Origin: Pseudomonas sp. GM79
GTDB taxonomy: Bacteria > Pseudomonadota > Gammaproteobacteria > Pseudomonadales > Pseudomonadaceae
Assembly (NCBI RefSeq): GCF_000282495.1
Contig: NZ_AKJE01000032.1
Location: forward strand, 62,001 to 126,000
Length of the DNA: 64,000 bases
Direction of reading: 5' to 3'
Every line of letters begins with the position of its first letter. The stretch's first letter is position 1. Positions 55,094 through 64,000 of this stretch are shown piece after piece. The notes beneath the pieces were generated by a model that was given only the letters and a program-made list of their open reading frames with translations, searched no databases and was not told the DNA's origin. Made by a program: the position numbers and the translations under genes.

Positions 55094-55948
55094 ATGACAC
55101 AGAACACCGTGGTATTGGCCGGGCTGATCGGTGCCGGCATTCAGGCTTCCCGCACTCCCGCGCTGCATGAGCATGAAGGCGATGCGCAGGGCTTGCGTTA
55201 CCTGTATCGGTTGATCGATCTGGATCAATTGAAGCTCGACAGCAGTGCCCTGCCCGACCTGCTGATGGCCGCCGAACGGATGAATTTCACCGGGCTGAAC
55301 ATCACCTTCCCGTGCAAGCAGACGATCATCCCGTTGCTGGACGAATTGTCGCCGGAAGCCCGCGGTATTGGCGCGGTGAACACGGTGGTCCTAAAGGACG
55401 GTAAACGCATCGGCCACAACACCGATTGCCTGGGTTTTGCCGAAGGCTTTCGCCGTGGCTTGCAAGGCGTTGCTCTCGAGCGTGTCGTACAAATGGGCGC
55501 TGGTGGCGCAGGCGCGGCAGTGGCCCACGCGCTATTGAGCGAAGGCGTACAGCTGCTGAGCATTTTCGATGTGGATCAAAGTCGCGCTCAGTCGCTGGCG
55601 AACAACCTCAATCAGCATTTCGGTTTCGGTCGCGCCGTGGCCGGGCATGATTTGCCAGGCACGTTGGGCCAGGCAGACGGGCTGGTGAATACCACGCCAA
55701 TGGGCATGAAAAAGCTGCCGGGCATGCCAGTGCCGGTAGAGCTGCTTCGGGCGCAGTTGTGGGTTGCGGAGATCGTCTACTTCCCACTGGAAACCGAACT
55801 GCTGCGCAACGCTCGCGCGCTGGGTTGCCGAACTCTGGATGGCGGCAACATGGCGGTGTTTCAGGCGGTGAAGGCGTTTGAACTGTTCAGCGGCGTGGTG
55901 CCGGATGCTCAGCGGATGCTGGCGCATTTTCAGAGCATGAATGGTTGA
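55094..55948 (+). CDS. Shikimate/quinate dehydrogenase (NAD-type, AroE family)
   Basis: A 284-residue AroE-family enzyme. The substrate site shows SRTPALHEH, NITFPCKQTIIPLLD (catalytic Lys) and GHNTDCLGF (catalytic Asp). The nucleotide-binding loop GAGGAGAAVAHAL ends in FDVDQSRA, an Asp where NADP enzymes have basic residues, so NAD+ is the likely cofactor, as in catabolic quinate/shikimate dehydrogenases. It starts five bases after aroQ with GGAAGG in front. Confidence 0.88.
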   Translation: MTQNTVVLAGLIGAGIQASRTPALHEHEGDAQGLRYLYRLIDLDQLKLDSSALPDLLMAAERMNFTGLNITFPCKQTIIPLLDELSPEARGIGAVNTVVLKDGKRIGHNTDCLGFAEGFRRGLQGVALERVVQMGAGGAGAAVAHALLSEGVQLLSIFDVDQSRAQSLANNLNQHFGFGRAVAGHDLPGTLGQADGLVNTTPMGMKKLPGMPVPVELLRAQLWVAEIVYFPLETELLRNARALGCRTLDGGNMAVFQAVKAFELFSGVVPDAQRMLAHFQSMNG

Positions 55949-55949
55949 A

Positions 55950-56037
55950 GATCAAAAGATCGCAGCCTTCGGCAGCTCCTACAGGGTAATCGGCGTTTAA
56001 CCGATCCTGTAGGAGCTGCCGCAGGCTGCGATCTTTT
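55950..56037. repeat. REPIN (class-1 REP inverted pair)
   Basis: Two inverted class-1 REP copies between the convergent dehydrogenase and TetR genes. Confidence 0.88.
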
Positions 56038-56051
56038 AAGGGACCTACAAA

Positions 56052-56729
56052 TCAGGCCTGCAGATATCGCAAAACCGACTCGCAAATCATCTCCCGATGA
56101 CGCTGCTTGATGCTTTCGTCCGGCAAGTCGATCTGAAAGATCTCACCGAAGGTATGGCGGTTCGACACCCGATAGAAGCAAAACGAGCTGATCAGCAGAT
56201 GCACATCCAATGGATCGAGGTCGGTGCGGAATACACCTTCTTCGCAGCCGCGACGCAAAATCTCGCCCAGTGAATCGAGGATGGTGTTGTTCATCGCCTT
56301 GATCGCATCGGAACGCTTCACGTACTCGGCGTTGTGAATGTTCTCGATGCAGACGATACGCACGAAATCGACGTTGCGATCATGGTGATCGAAGGTGAAT
56401 TCCACCAACCGTCGAATCGCTTCCACCGGCGCCAGTTCGGCCAGGTGCAGACGGTTCTCGGTGCTGCGGATATCCCCGTAGAGTTTCTCCAGCACCTCGA
56501 CGTAGAGCTGTTCCTTACTGCCGAAGTAGTAATAGATCATGCGTTTGGAGGTGTGGATGCGTTCGGCAATTGCATCGACGCGCGCACCGGAAAGTCCCTG
56601 CTGAACGAACTCGACAATAGCCTCTTGAAGAATGTTCTCGCGGGTCTTTTCCGGGTTGTTCTTGCGACTCTTGCGAGGCTCGGCAATTGGCTTTTCGGGC
56701 GCTACGGAGAGTTCTGTAATTATTGTCAT
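56052..56729 (-). CDS. TetR-family regulator of the quinate/shikimate cluster
   Basis: A 225-residue TetR protein with an N-terminal helix-turn-helix (TRENILQEAIVEFVQQGLSGARVDAIAERIHTSKRMIYYYFGSKEQLYVEVLEKLY) and a C-terminal ligand domain. It is encoded between two gene groups of the quinate pathway, so local control is likely; the effector may be a pathway intermediate such as dehydroshikimate or protocatechuate (inference). The ATG at 56729 fits the family start; a frame to 56756 is possible. Confidence 0.85.
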   Translation of the reverse strand: MTIITELSVAPEKPIAEPRKSRKNNPEKTRENILQEAIVEFVQQGLSGARVDAIAERIHTSKRMIYYYFGSKEQLYVEVLEKLYGDIRSTENRLHLAELAPVEAIRRLVEFTFDHHDRNVDFVRIVCIENIHNAEYVKRSDAIKAMNNTILDSLGEILRRGCEEGVFRTDLDPLDVHLLISSFCFYRVSNRHTFGEIFQIDLPDESIKQRHREMICESVLRYLQA

Positions 56730-56832
56730 TGCGGGCTCACGGCCATCACTGCACAAGCTGGCGATTATGGGCTGCCGCGCACAGTGAAGGAAGCCGCGAG
56801 GCAGCAGTTATGTACCCGTGTTTACGATTTTC

Positions 56833-58734
56833 CTACAACTTTGCCTGACGTACGCCACCACTTCGCGATTTGGCCATAGCCGCCAGTCGCACCGCGACGT
56901 TGGCCGCGCCGTAACCCGCGTAGCCGTTTTTGCGCTGGATGATTTCAAAGAAGAAGCGCCCTTCGAACGGCTCGGTGTACACATGAAACAGCTCGCCGCC
57001 CTGAGCATCGCGGTCGTAAAGCACGTTGAAATAGGCCAGTTCGCTGAGGAACTCATCGTTGAAATCGAACCGCGCGGCGAGGTCATCGTAGTAGTTGAGC
57101 GGGATATCCAGCAGCGGCACGCCCGCCTCCTTGGCGCGGCTGACTTCGGCAAAGATGTCGTCGCAATCGAAAGCTATGTGATGCACGCCGGAACCGCGAT
57201 AACTCGACAGCGCGTGTGAGATGGCGGTGTTGCGGTTCTCGGAAATGTTCAGTGGCAGGCGGATCGAACTGCAACGGCTGCGCAATGCGCGGCTCTTCAC
57301 CAAACCATACGGGTCGGGCAGCACCACTTCATCGTCGGCTTCGAAATCCAGCAGGCTTTTATAGAACAGCACCCAACTGTCGAGGCTGTCGGCGGGCAGC
57401 GCCATCGCCATGTGGTCGATACGCTTGAGGCCACCGCTGGCCACGGCTGTCGGTTGCAGATTGAAGTCAGTGCCATAGACGTCGGCGCTCTGATCCACCA
57501 GGTAAATCAGACTGCCATCCGGCGCACGCACCGCTGCCAGTTCAAGCTCATTGGGGCCAACGAGTCCGCGATAGGGCTGGCCTTTGTAAGCCACGGCACG
57601 GGCCAGCGCACTGGCGCTGTCCTTGACCCGCACGGCGGTGGCGCACAGCGATGGGCCGTGGGACTCGAAAAAACTGTGAGCGAAAGAATAAGGCTCGGAG
57701 TTGAGGATCAGGTTGATATCGCCCTGACGCAACAGGCTGACACTCTTGGAACGGTGCTGCCCGGCCTTGACGAAACCCAGCCGCTCCAGCCAATGGGACA
57801 GCTTGGCGCCGAGGCTTTCGTCCACTGCGAATTCAAGAAACTCGATGCCGTTGTATTCGCTGGCGCCTGGGGTGTCGAACAGAATGTCGCGATTGGCCGC
57901 TGGCGTGGCTTCCTGTTCCAGACGTTGGCGGGTTTTCTCTTCCAGATACAGCAGCGAACGCAAACCGTCGGCGGCGTTAGCCCGTGGCGGTGCGGCACGG
58001 AAGCCGTCGTTGAAGATCTCCAGCGACAGCGGGCCGGTGTAGCCACTTTTGATGATCGGCGCGAGAAAGCCCGGCAGATCGAATTCGCCCTGGCCCGGGA
58101 AGCAACGGAAATGTCGGCTCCACTCCAGCACGTCCATGGCCAGGATCGGCGCGTCGGCCATTTGCACGAAGAAGATTTTGTCACCGGGAATCTCGGCGAT
58201 GGCGCTCGGATCGCCCTTGAGCGACAACGTATGAAAACTGTCCAGCAATACGCCGAGGCTCGGATGATCGGCCTGGCGCACGATGTTCCACACCTGCTGA
58301 TACGTGTTCACGTGCCGACCCCACGCCAGCGCTTCGTAGCCGATCCGCAAACCACGAGCGCCGGCCCGTTCGGCGAGCAGGCGCAAGTCATCGACCAGGA
58401 TCTGCTCATCACCGATGGAGTCGGCCGAGGCGTTGCTGCACACCAGCACCAGGTCGGTGCCCAGTTCCTGCATCAAATCGAACTTGCGCTCGGCCCGTTC
58501 CAGATTGCGCGGCAGGCGATCGCGGCGGCAACCTTCGAAATCCCGGAAGGGTTGAAACAGTGTGATGGCGATTCCGAGATCGGCGCACATCTGCCTGATT
58601 TCCCGAGGGCTGCCGTCGTAGTAGAGAAGGTCGTTTTCGAAAATTTCCACCCCGTCAAAACCGGCGGCGGCGATGGCTTCGAGTTTTTCCGGCAGGGTAC
58701 CGCTCAAGGAAACGGTGGCAATGGAACGCTGCAT
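56833..58734 (-). CDS. quiC: 3-Dehydroshikimate dehydratase (QuiC type) fused to HPPD-like domain
   Basis: A 633-residue two-domain protein. Residues 1-275 form an AP-endonuclease/xylose-isomerase-like barrel with metal-ligand candidates in GYEALAWGRH, LLDSFHTL, FVQMADAP and LEIFND; this part converts 3-dehydroshikimate to protocatechuate. Residues from about 300 form a 4-hydroxyphenylpyruvate dioxygenase-like vicinal-oxygen-chelate domain (RIDHMAM, VHHIAFDCDD, FFFEIIQRKNGYAGYG), whose job in QuiC1-type enzymes is unclear. The pathway then meets the beta-ketoadipate route. The ATG at 58734 (MQRSIATVSL) starts the barrel; a longer frame to 58797 lacks support. Confidence 0.9.
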   Translation of the reverse strand: MQRSIATVSLSGTLPEKLEAIAAAGFDGVEIFENDLLYYDGSPREIRQMCADLGIAITLFQPFRDFEGCRRDRLPRNLERAERKFDLMQELGTDLVLVCSNASADSIGDEQILVDDLRLLAERAGARGLRIGYEALAWGRHVNTYQQVWNIVRQADHPSLGVLLDSFHTLSLKGDPSAIAEIPGDKIFFVQMADAPILAMDVLEWSRHFRCFPGQGEFDLPGFLAPIIKSGYTGPLSLEIFNDGFRAAPPRANAADGLRSLLYLEEKTRQRLEQEATPAANRDILFDTPGASEYNGIEFLEFAVDESLGAKLSHWLERLGFVKAGQHRSKSVSLLRQGDINLILNSEPYSFAHSFFESHGPSLCATAVRVKDSASALARAVAYKGQPYRGLVGPNELELAAVRAPDGSLIYLVDQSADVYGTDFNLQPTAVASGGLKRIDHMAMALPADSLDSWVLFYKSLLDFEADDEVVLPDPYGLVKSRALRSRCSSIRLPLNISENRNTAISHALSSYRGSGVHHIAFDCDDIFAEVSRAKEAGVPLLDIPLNYYDDLAARFDFNDEFLSELAYFNVLYDRDAQGGELFHVYTEPFEGRFFFEIIQRKNGYAGYGAANVAVRLAAMAKSRSGGVRQAKL

Positions 58735-59222
58735 GTGTCGACTCCCGGTGGTGGGGACATTCTTGTTGGGTAAATTATTGTCTTGACGAATCCACACAGC
58801 AATTCAAAGTGTACTACCCAGTTAGTTTTGCGGGCGATTATCGAACACAATGGCGGTTGGCGAATTGACGATTTTTCGTCCACTGCGCAACATCGACTAC
58901 ACATTGAGTCCGGTCACGACCCATGGACTCGGTTACCAAAGACCCTGAACACCACATAAAAATTTCAAAAAACGGGTACACGCTCATGCGCTCATTCAAC
59001 GCCTTGTTTGCTTGCTCCACCGCCCTCGCACCTCGCCTGGCACCCATCCGAAGCTTGCGCCCCCTCGGCCGAACCGTGCCGCTCGCTGAATAACGCGTTG
59101 TCGTCAGCCCGACGAAAACACCTCAGCCGATCAATCTCACCCGCGCCCGTCGCCATCGATTGATCACGCGCCCTTGAAGTCCCGACAAGCCTCGCTTGTC
59201 AGTCATTGAACGGATGGCATAC
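58735..59222. other. Divergent regulatory region between quiC and the importer gene
   Basis: About 490 bases. Near the quiC side is the candidate operator at 58812-58827. The remainder has no convincing gene; a 35-codon frame near 58986 has no ribosome binding site. Promoters for both directions are expected but could not be placed. Confidence 0.5.
58812..58827. promoter_or_regulatory. Candidate TetR operator upstream of quiC
   Basis: TACTACCCAGTTAGTT, imperfect palindrome, 78 bases before the quiC start; 13 of 16 bases equal the site upstream of aroQ, with CCAGTTAGT shared exactly. Confidence 0.45.
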
Positions 59223-60560
59223 ATGTTTCCTTCTCAAAGCTCTCGCGTGGCTTCGGCCCAAAGCGTCGCCACTGGCGGCATCGGCGACAAAATCCGCGGC
59301 GCCATGGCCGTCGGCAAAACCCGTTGGGGAATGCTGGCGCTGGTATTTTTCGCCACCACCCTGAACTACATCGACCGCGCCGCCCTGGGCGTGATGCAAC
59401 CGATCCTGGCCAAGGAAATGAGCTGGACGGCGATGGACTACGCCAACATCAACTTCTGGTTTCAGGTCGGCTACGCCATCGGCTTCGTGCTGCAGGGCCG
59501 GTTGATCGACCGGGTCGGCGTGAAACGCGTGTTCTTCTGCGCGGTGCTGCTCTGGAGCCTGGCCACCGGCGCTCACGGGCTGGCCACTTCGGCGGTGGGC
59601 TTCATGGTCTGCCGGTTCATTCTCGGTTTGACTGAGGCGGCGAATTACCCGGCCTGCGTGAAAACCACCCGGTTGTGGTTCCCTGCCGGCGAGCGCGCCG
59701 TGGCCACCGGCATCTTCAACGCCGGGACCAACGTCGGTGCGATGTTCACGCCGATGCTGCTGCCGCTGATCCTCCACGCCTGGGGCTGGCAAGCCGCGTT
59801 TCTGTGCATGGCGGCACTGGGCGGCATCTGGTTGCTGTTCTGGGGTCTGAAGTACTTCAACCCGGAAGATCATCCGAGCGTCAAGCAATCGGAACTGGAC
59901 TACATCCAGAAGGAAGTCGAGCCGGAACAGTCCCGCGTACCGTTTTCGCGAATCCTGCGCATGCGTGGCACCTGGGCCTTCGCCCTCGCCTACTCGATCA
60001 CCGCGCCGGTGTTCTGGTTCTACCTGTACTGGCTGCCGCCGTTCCTCAATCAGCAATACAACCTGGGGATCAACGTGACCCAGATGGGTATTCCGCTGAT
60101 CATCATCTACCTCACGGCTGACTTCGGCAGCGTCGGCGGCGGGATCCTGTCTTCGTTCCTGATCGGTCGCGGGATCAACCCGATCAAGGCGCGATTGATG
60201 TCCATGTTCCTGTTCGCCTGCTGCATCATCGGCGTGGTCATGGCCGCCGGCTCAAGCAACCTGTGGCTCGCGGTGTTCGCCATCTCCCTGGCCATCGGTG
60301 CGCACCAGGCCTGGACCGCGAACATCTGGAGCCTGGTGATGGACTACACGCCCAAGCACATGATGAGTACGGTGTTCGGCTTCGGCGGGATGTGCGCGGC
60401 AATCGGCGGGATGTTCATGACCCAATTGGTCGGCCACATTCTGACGGTCACCAACAACAACTACACCGTACTGTTCACCATAATTCCGGCGATGTACTTC
60501 ATCGCGCTGACCTGGATGTACTTCATGGCACCGCGCAAGATTCCGACCTTAAAAGATTGA
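59223..60560 (+). CDS. MFS importer, probably for quinate/shikimate (ACS family)
   Basis: A 445-residue major facilitator of the anion:cation symporter type, with 12 helices. Family features include TTLNYIDRAALGVMQPILAKE, the GRLIDRVGVKRV loop and LTEAANYPACVKTTRLWFPAGERAVATGIFNAGTNVGAM. Position beside the dehydroshikimate pathway suggests uptake of quinate or shikimate (inference). Start uncertain: ATG at 59223, ATG at 59214 or TTG at 59196; none has a strong ribosome binding site. Confidence 0.85.
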   Translation: MFPSQSSRVASAQSVATGGIGDKIRGAMAVGKTRWGMLALVFFATTLNYIDRAALGVMQPILAKEMSWTAMDYANINFWFQVGYAIGFVLQGRLIDRVGVKRVFFCAVLLWSLATGAHGLATSAVGFMVCRFILGLTEAANYPACVKTTRLWFPAGERAVATGIFNAGTNVGAMFTPMLLPLILHAWGWQAAFLCMAALGGIWLLFWGLKYFNPEDHPSVKQSELDYIQKEVEPEQSRVPFSRILRMRGTWAFALAYSITAPVFWFYLYWLPPFLNQQYNLGINVTQMGIPLIIIYLTADFGSVGGGILSSFLIGRGINPIKARLMSMFLFACCIIGVVMAAGSSNLWLAVFAISLAIGAHQAWTANIWSLVMDYTPKHMMSTVFGFGGMCAAIGGMFMTQLVGHILTVTNNNYTVLFTIIPAMYFIALTWMYFMAPRKIPTLKD

Positions 60561-60570
60561 TACACCTCAA

Positions 60571-60603
60571 ACGCAGGCCTGATCCCGGGCCTGCGTTTTT
60601 TTA
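60571..60603 (+). terminator. Rho-independent terminator after the MFS importer
   Basis: CGCAGGCC / GGCCTGCG stem with a short loop followed by a seven-T tract. Confidence 0.9.
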
Positions 60604-60654
60604 TGCGCGCGGTTTATCCATTTCCCTTTTTTCTCAAAGCCACAGAGGCACACC

Positions 60655-62277
60655 ATGTCGTCAGGTAACTTGAGCATCGCCAAGCGTGCCGTGATCAGCT
60701 TCGGCGTCATCGCCCTGCTGGTCCTGTTGCAGGGACTGTTCGCCCTCAAACAGGTCGCGCAGGTTCGAGCCACCGGCCAGCACACTGAAAACATCTCCCT
60801 GCCCAGCATTCGCCACCTGGGTGAAATCCGCGACTACATCCTGAGCATTCGCGTGCTCAGCTTGCGCATGGCGCTCAACCGCGATCCAAAAGTGCTCGAC
60901 GCCACCGTCACACGCCTGCATCAAGTGCAGGGGTGGCTTACAGAGACGCTGGAAAAATTCACCCCACTGGTCGGTGATTACAACCGGGGGCCGTACGAAA
61001 AGTTCGTCGCCACCGTCACCAGCTACCGCCAGGCGCTGGCGCTATACGAAGCGCTGTCGCGGGAGAACCGCAGCGAAGAAATGACCGCGTTGCTCAATGG
61101 CAAAATCCAGGACTACTCGACCCAGACCGGTGACCAGTTCGCCGAATTGATGGCGCTTTGCGCCAACGAAGTCAGCCTCTCGGCCAACCAGGCCGACTCG
61201 CTCTACAACCAGGTGAAAATCACCGTGATCGGTGCGCTGATCGCGGTCGCGCTCCTGACCCTGTGCCTGGCCTGGCTGTTGATTCGCAGCATCGTCATGC
61301 CGATCCGCCAGGCGGTCGAAGTGGCCGAGCAAGTGGCCGCCGGTGATCTGAGTCAACCGATCCGCAGCCACGGCGCCGATGAAACCGCACGCTTGCTCAA
61401 GGCCCTGTCAGCCATGCAGACCAGCCTGCGCGAAACCCTGCAACTGATCAGCGGCACGTCGACGCAACTGGCGGCCGCCGCCCTGCAGATGAATCAGAGC
61501 ACTCAGCAGGATTCCAGTCGGCTGCAACAGCAACACAATGAAATCGAGCAGGCCGCCACGGCCGTCAACGAAATGACCGTCGCGGTGGAAGAAGTGGCGC
61601 GCAACGCGGTGTCGACTTCCGATAGCACCAGACAGTCCACGCAGCAAGCCAGCCAGGGCCAGGCGCGGGTGATTGAAACCCTGGACTCGATTCAGGCGAT
61701 GAGCAGCAATGCGGGTATCGCACTGCAACAGGTCCAGACCCTGGCCGAGCAGTCCCGGGAAATCGGCAAGGTGCTGGATGTGATCCGCGCCATCGCCGAA
61801 CAGACCAACCTGCTCGCGCTCAATGCCGCCATCGAGGCCGCACGGGCCGGGGAAGCCGGGCGTGGTTTCGCGGTAGTGGCCGATGAGGTTCGGGCGTTGG
61901 CGCATCGCACTCAGCAATCAACCCGGGAGATCGAACAGATGATTGGCCGGGTTCAGGGCGAGACCGACGGTGTGGTGATGTCGATGCACGACAACAGTCA
62001 GCGTGTCGCCGAAACTTTGTCGATTGCTGAACAGGCTGGGCTGGCGCTGGCAGAAATAACCCGGGCGATGGAGCAGATCCATGAGCGTAATCTGGTGATT
62101 GCCAGTGCCTCGGAGGAACAGGCGCAAGTGGCCCGCGAAGTGGATCGCAACCTGCTGAACATTCGCGATCTATCGCTGGAAAGCGCCGACGCCTCGACCC
62201 GGACCAGCGCCACCAGCCAGGAGTTGTCGCGACTGGCGGCCGGCCTGCAAAACCTGGTGGTGCGTTTCAGGTTTTGA
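60655..62277 (+). CDS. Methyl-accepting chemotaxis protein with small four-helix sensor
   Basis: A 540-residue chemoreceptor: first transmembrane helix at 12-32, a periplasmic helical domain of about 155 residues (4HB type, no obvious PAS or Cache fold), second transmembrane helix around 188-212, HAMP domain, and a cytoplasmic signalling hairpin with the conserved tip [35 protein letters not shown]. By neighbourhood it may sense aromatic hydroaromatic acids like PcaY of P. putida, which binds quinate and shikimate; this is inference. AGG precedes the ATG; it lies after a terminator, so it probably has its own promoter. Confidence 0.9.
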   Translation: MSSGNLSIAKRAVISFGVIALLVLLQGLFALKQVAQVRATGQHTENISLPSIRHLGEIRDYILSIRVLSLRMALNRDPKVLDATVTRLHQVQGWLTETLEKFTPLVGDYNRGPYEKFVATVTSYRQALALYEALSRENRSEEMTALLNGKIQDYSTQTGDQFAELMALCANEVSLSANQADSLYNQVKITVIGALIAVALLTLCLAWLLIRSIVMPIRQAVEVAEQVAAGDLSQPIRSHGADETARLLKALSAMQTSLRETLQLISGTSTQLAAAALQMNQSTQQDSSRLQQQHNEIEQAATAVNEMTVAVEEVARNAVSTSDSTRQSTQQASQGQARVIETLDSIQAMSSNAGIALQQVQTLAEQSREIGKVLDVIRAIAEQTNLLALNAAIEAARAGEAGRGFAVVADEVRALAHRTQQSTREIEQMIGRVQGETDGVVMSMHDNSQRVAETLSIAEQAGLALAEITRAMEQIHERNLVIASASEEQAQVAREVDRNLLNIRDLSLESADASTRTSATSQELSRLAAGLQNLVVRFRF

Positions 62278-62283
62278 CCGGCC

Positions 62284-63168
62284 TCAGCAGCGGCTTTGTT
62301 GCCACGCCGCCGCCAACCCGCTGCAGCAAATCACTGCGATCCCGACCACCGTGGTGAGGGTCGGCGTGTGAGAAAACAACAGCCAGCCCAGCAATCCGGC
62401 AAAGACAATCTGGCAATAGCCGAACGGCGCCAGCAGCGCAGGGGCGGCATGGCGGAACGCCTGGGTCAGAAACAGGTGCGCCGTCATCCCGCAGGCGCCC
62501 AGTGCAACCATCATCAATCCATGCCCAAGGCTTGGCACTTTCCAGAAAAACGGCACCAACGCACTCATCACCAAGGTGTTGCACAGGCCAGCAAAGAAGT
62601 TACTGGTGGTCGGGCTGTCGATTTCACTGAGCTTGCGGGTGAGCAATTGATAGAAGCAGAAAAACAGTGCTGAGCAGAACGGCAGCAACACCGCAGGCGT
62701 GAACAGATCACCGCCGGGATGGACGATGATCAATACGCCGACAAATCCGCAAATCACCGCGATCCATTGGCCGCGGGTGACCCGCTCACGCAGCAGTGGC
62801 ACCGACAGCGCGGTGACCAGAACCGGTGCGAGAAAGTTGACCGCCGTGGCTTCGGCCAACGGGATGTACTGCAAACCGGTGGTGAAAAACAAACTGGTAC
62901 CCAACAGGCACAACGCCCGCATCAACTGCAGCAATGGCCGCTTGGTGCGCAGGACACGCAACCCGGATTGCGGGAGAAAAATCCCGGCCATCAACAAGGT
63001 GTGAATCACGTAGCGAGCCCAGACCACCATAACGACCGGATAAAACCCGCAGAGGTATTTCGACAAGGCGTCATGGCTGGAAAACAGAAAGGTGGCGACC
63101 ACCACCAGCAGGATGCCTTTGAAAGGATGATTGACGCCGCAGAGCGGGGTGCTGATAGACGACGTCAA
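62284..63168 (-). CDS. EamA/DMT-family transporter
   Basis: A 294-residue protein with ten predicted helices and two EamA repeats (VVVATFLFSSHDALSKYL; AEATAVNFLAPVLVTALSVPLLRERVTRGQW in the first; FCFYQLLTRKLSEID and APALLAPFGYCQIVFAGLLGWLLFSHTP in the second). It likely exports small metabolites. The start appears to be a TTG at 63168 with GAGAA upstream. It ends seven bases from the chemoreceptor stop. Confidence 0.86.
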   Translation of the reverse strand: MTSSISTPLCGVNHPFKGILLVVVATFLFSSHDALSKYLCGFYPVVMVVWARYVIHTLLMAGIFLPQSGLRVLRTKRPLLQLMRALCLLGTSLFFTTGLQYIPLAEATAVNFLAPVLVTALSVPLLRERVTRGQWIAVICGFVGVLIIVHPGGDLFTPAVLLPFCSALFFCFYQLLTRKLSEIDSPTTSNFFAGLCNTLVMSALVPFFWKVPSLGHGLMMVALGACGMTAHLFLTQAFRHAAPALLAPFGYCQIVFAGLLGWLLFSHTPTLTTVVGIAVICCSGLAAAWQQSRC

Positions 63169-63303
63169 GGCGAGGTTCTCTTCTGGCGGGATAATTCCAA
63201 CAATTTAGAACCCGGTTCCAGATTCTTATAGTTGCAGCGTCTGAAAGTGTGCGAACAGCGCACGGTTTTTTATCGACTTCCGGATCGATGGGGGCAAGCG
63301 CTA

Positions 63304-64000
63304 TCAGCTAAAGAGCTCCGACGCCTGACTCGCTGCCGACAGTTCTTGGGCGAACGCCAACAACGTCGGTGCCAATTCATGCAGTCGCGCTCCCGGCATC
63401 CGCGCGCTCGGCCCGGCAATGCTGAGCACGCCGATCACTCGCCCCTGCAGTGGATGACGGATAACCGCAGCAATCGCCGACGTGCCTACCGCCGAACTTT
63501 CCTCGACCCAGGCATAGCCCTGCTCCCGCGCCAGGCGCAGCCGCTCCAGCAGTTCGATGTTGGAGCGTGGCGCATTGGGCCCAAGGCCCTCGGGCTTCTC
63601 GATGGCCTGGCGCTCAACCAGCGACAACGCTTCGGCATCGCTCATGCTGGCCAGCCACGCATGCCCGGAAGCGGTATAGAACAGCGGCGCATCGCGCCCC
63701 ATGTCCGGGTCGTAACGCAGGCCGGAACGGGCGCCCTGGGATTTGGCGATCCAGGTCTGGCGCTCGCCTTCGATCACCCCCAGACGCACCAGCTCGCCGG
63801 TCTCCCGGGCCAGCCGATCCAGCACTGGCTGGACAATGTCCGCACCACTGCCGGACAAGTAACGAAAGCCCATGGCGACCAGTTTGGTCGATAAGTGATA
63901 GCGCAGGTTTTGCGGATTCTGCCGCACATACCCCAGACGAATCAGTTCGGCGAGCAGACGGTGGGTCGCGCTCTTGGGAATGTCCAGTTGCTCGGCCAGG
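63304..64000 (-). CDS. IclR-family transcriptional regulator, partial
   Basis: The visible 232 residues start inside the helix-turn-helix (LAEQLDIPKSATHRLLAELIRLGYVRQN), followed by the IclR effector domain (ELVRLGVIEGERQTWIAKS; RDAPLFYTASGHAWLAS; VGTSAIAAVIRHPLQGRVIGVLSIAGPSARM). The N-terminus is beyond the right edge. IclR regulators often control aromatic acid catabolism, which fits the preceding quinate genes, but its target is not visible. Confidence 0.88.
   Translation of the reverse strand, partial: LAEQLDIPKSATHRLLAELIRLGYVRQNPQNLRYHLSTKLVAMGFRYLSGSGADIVQPVLDRLARETGELVRLGVIEGERQTWIAKSQGARSGLRYDPDMGRDAPLFYTASGHAWLASMSDAEALSLVERQAIEKPEGLGPNAPRSNIELLERLRLAREQGYAWVEESSAVGTSAIAAVIRHPLQGRVIGVLSIAGPSARMPGARLHELAPTLLAFAQELSAASQASELFS

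Noticed and set aside
57412..58773. 453-codon open frame opposite quiC
   Set aside because: It is antisense to a clear two-domain enzyme, has low-complexity Gln/Gly/His-rich content typical of shadow frames in GC-rich DNA, and no ribosome binding site.
58986..59093. 35-codon frame in the quiC/importer intergenic region
   Set aside because: No ribosome binding site, no recognisable features, rich in Arg/Leu/Pro as expected for random GC-rich DNA.

Overview
The window reads as chromosomal DNA of a fluorescent Pseudomonas (P. fluorescens group). The signs are the mannitol operon order mtlE-F-G-K-D-Y-Z next to an AraC-type mtlR, katB-ankB, a cyanide-insensitive oxidase cioA-cioB, the rlmG, fpr, mscL and radA set, and many inverted pairs of Pseudomonas REP sequences (REPINs). 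Coding density is high. I see no rRNA, tRNA, CRISPR array, IS element or prophage.

Layout. 1-3 kb: a reverse-strand efflux operon (FUSC pump, DUF1656 peptide, HlyD adaptor, the last cut by the window edge). 3.1-5.2 kb: bestrophin-like channel and TPR/HEAT protein. 5.3-15.3 kb: a dense signalling island with a double-domain KaiC-like ATPase, three histidine kinases, two single-domain receivers and a CheR methyltransferase; a 28-codon ORF where cheB would be expected looks like the scar of a deleted cheB. 15.3-17.7 kb: a large putative toxin ending in a cholera/pertussis-type ADP-ribosyltransferase domain. 18-19.4 kb: glycosyltransferase. 19.6-29.4 kb: regulator, ABC importer and catabolic enzymes for mannitol/arabitol/fructose, interrupted by REPINs and carrying Hfq/Crc-like A-rich motifs. 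29.4-34.5 kb: an AT-rich accessory island with an orphan protein, a VgrG with a foreign-looking tail, a lytic-transglycosylase-like effector, its probable periplasmic immunity protein and a remnant of a second immunity gene.

34.5-42.5 kb: ybdD/cstA, PilZ protein, radA, ankB/katB, mscL, fpr. 42.8-53.4 kb: LuxR solo, rlmG, the cioAB-DUF2474 oxidase with a perfect FNR/ANR box upstream, MFS exporter, orphan HigA antitoxin with only the tail of higB left, a DJ-1 paralogue lacking the family cysteine, a secreted protein, purine permease and trmA. 53.5-64 kb: LysR regulator, then a quinate/shikimate catabolic cluster (AroQ, NAD-type shikimate/quinate dehydrogenase, TetR regulator, QuiC-type dehydroshikimate dehydratase, MFS importer, chemoreceptor), an EamA exporter and an IclR regulator cut by the window edge.

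The most interesting items are the ADP-ribosyltransferase toxin, the chimeric VgrG with its effector/immunity pair and relic, the KaiC/kinase island with the apparent cheB deletion, and a candidate shared operator in the quinate/shikimate cluster.
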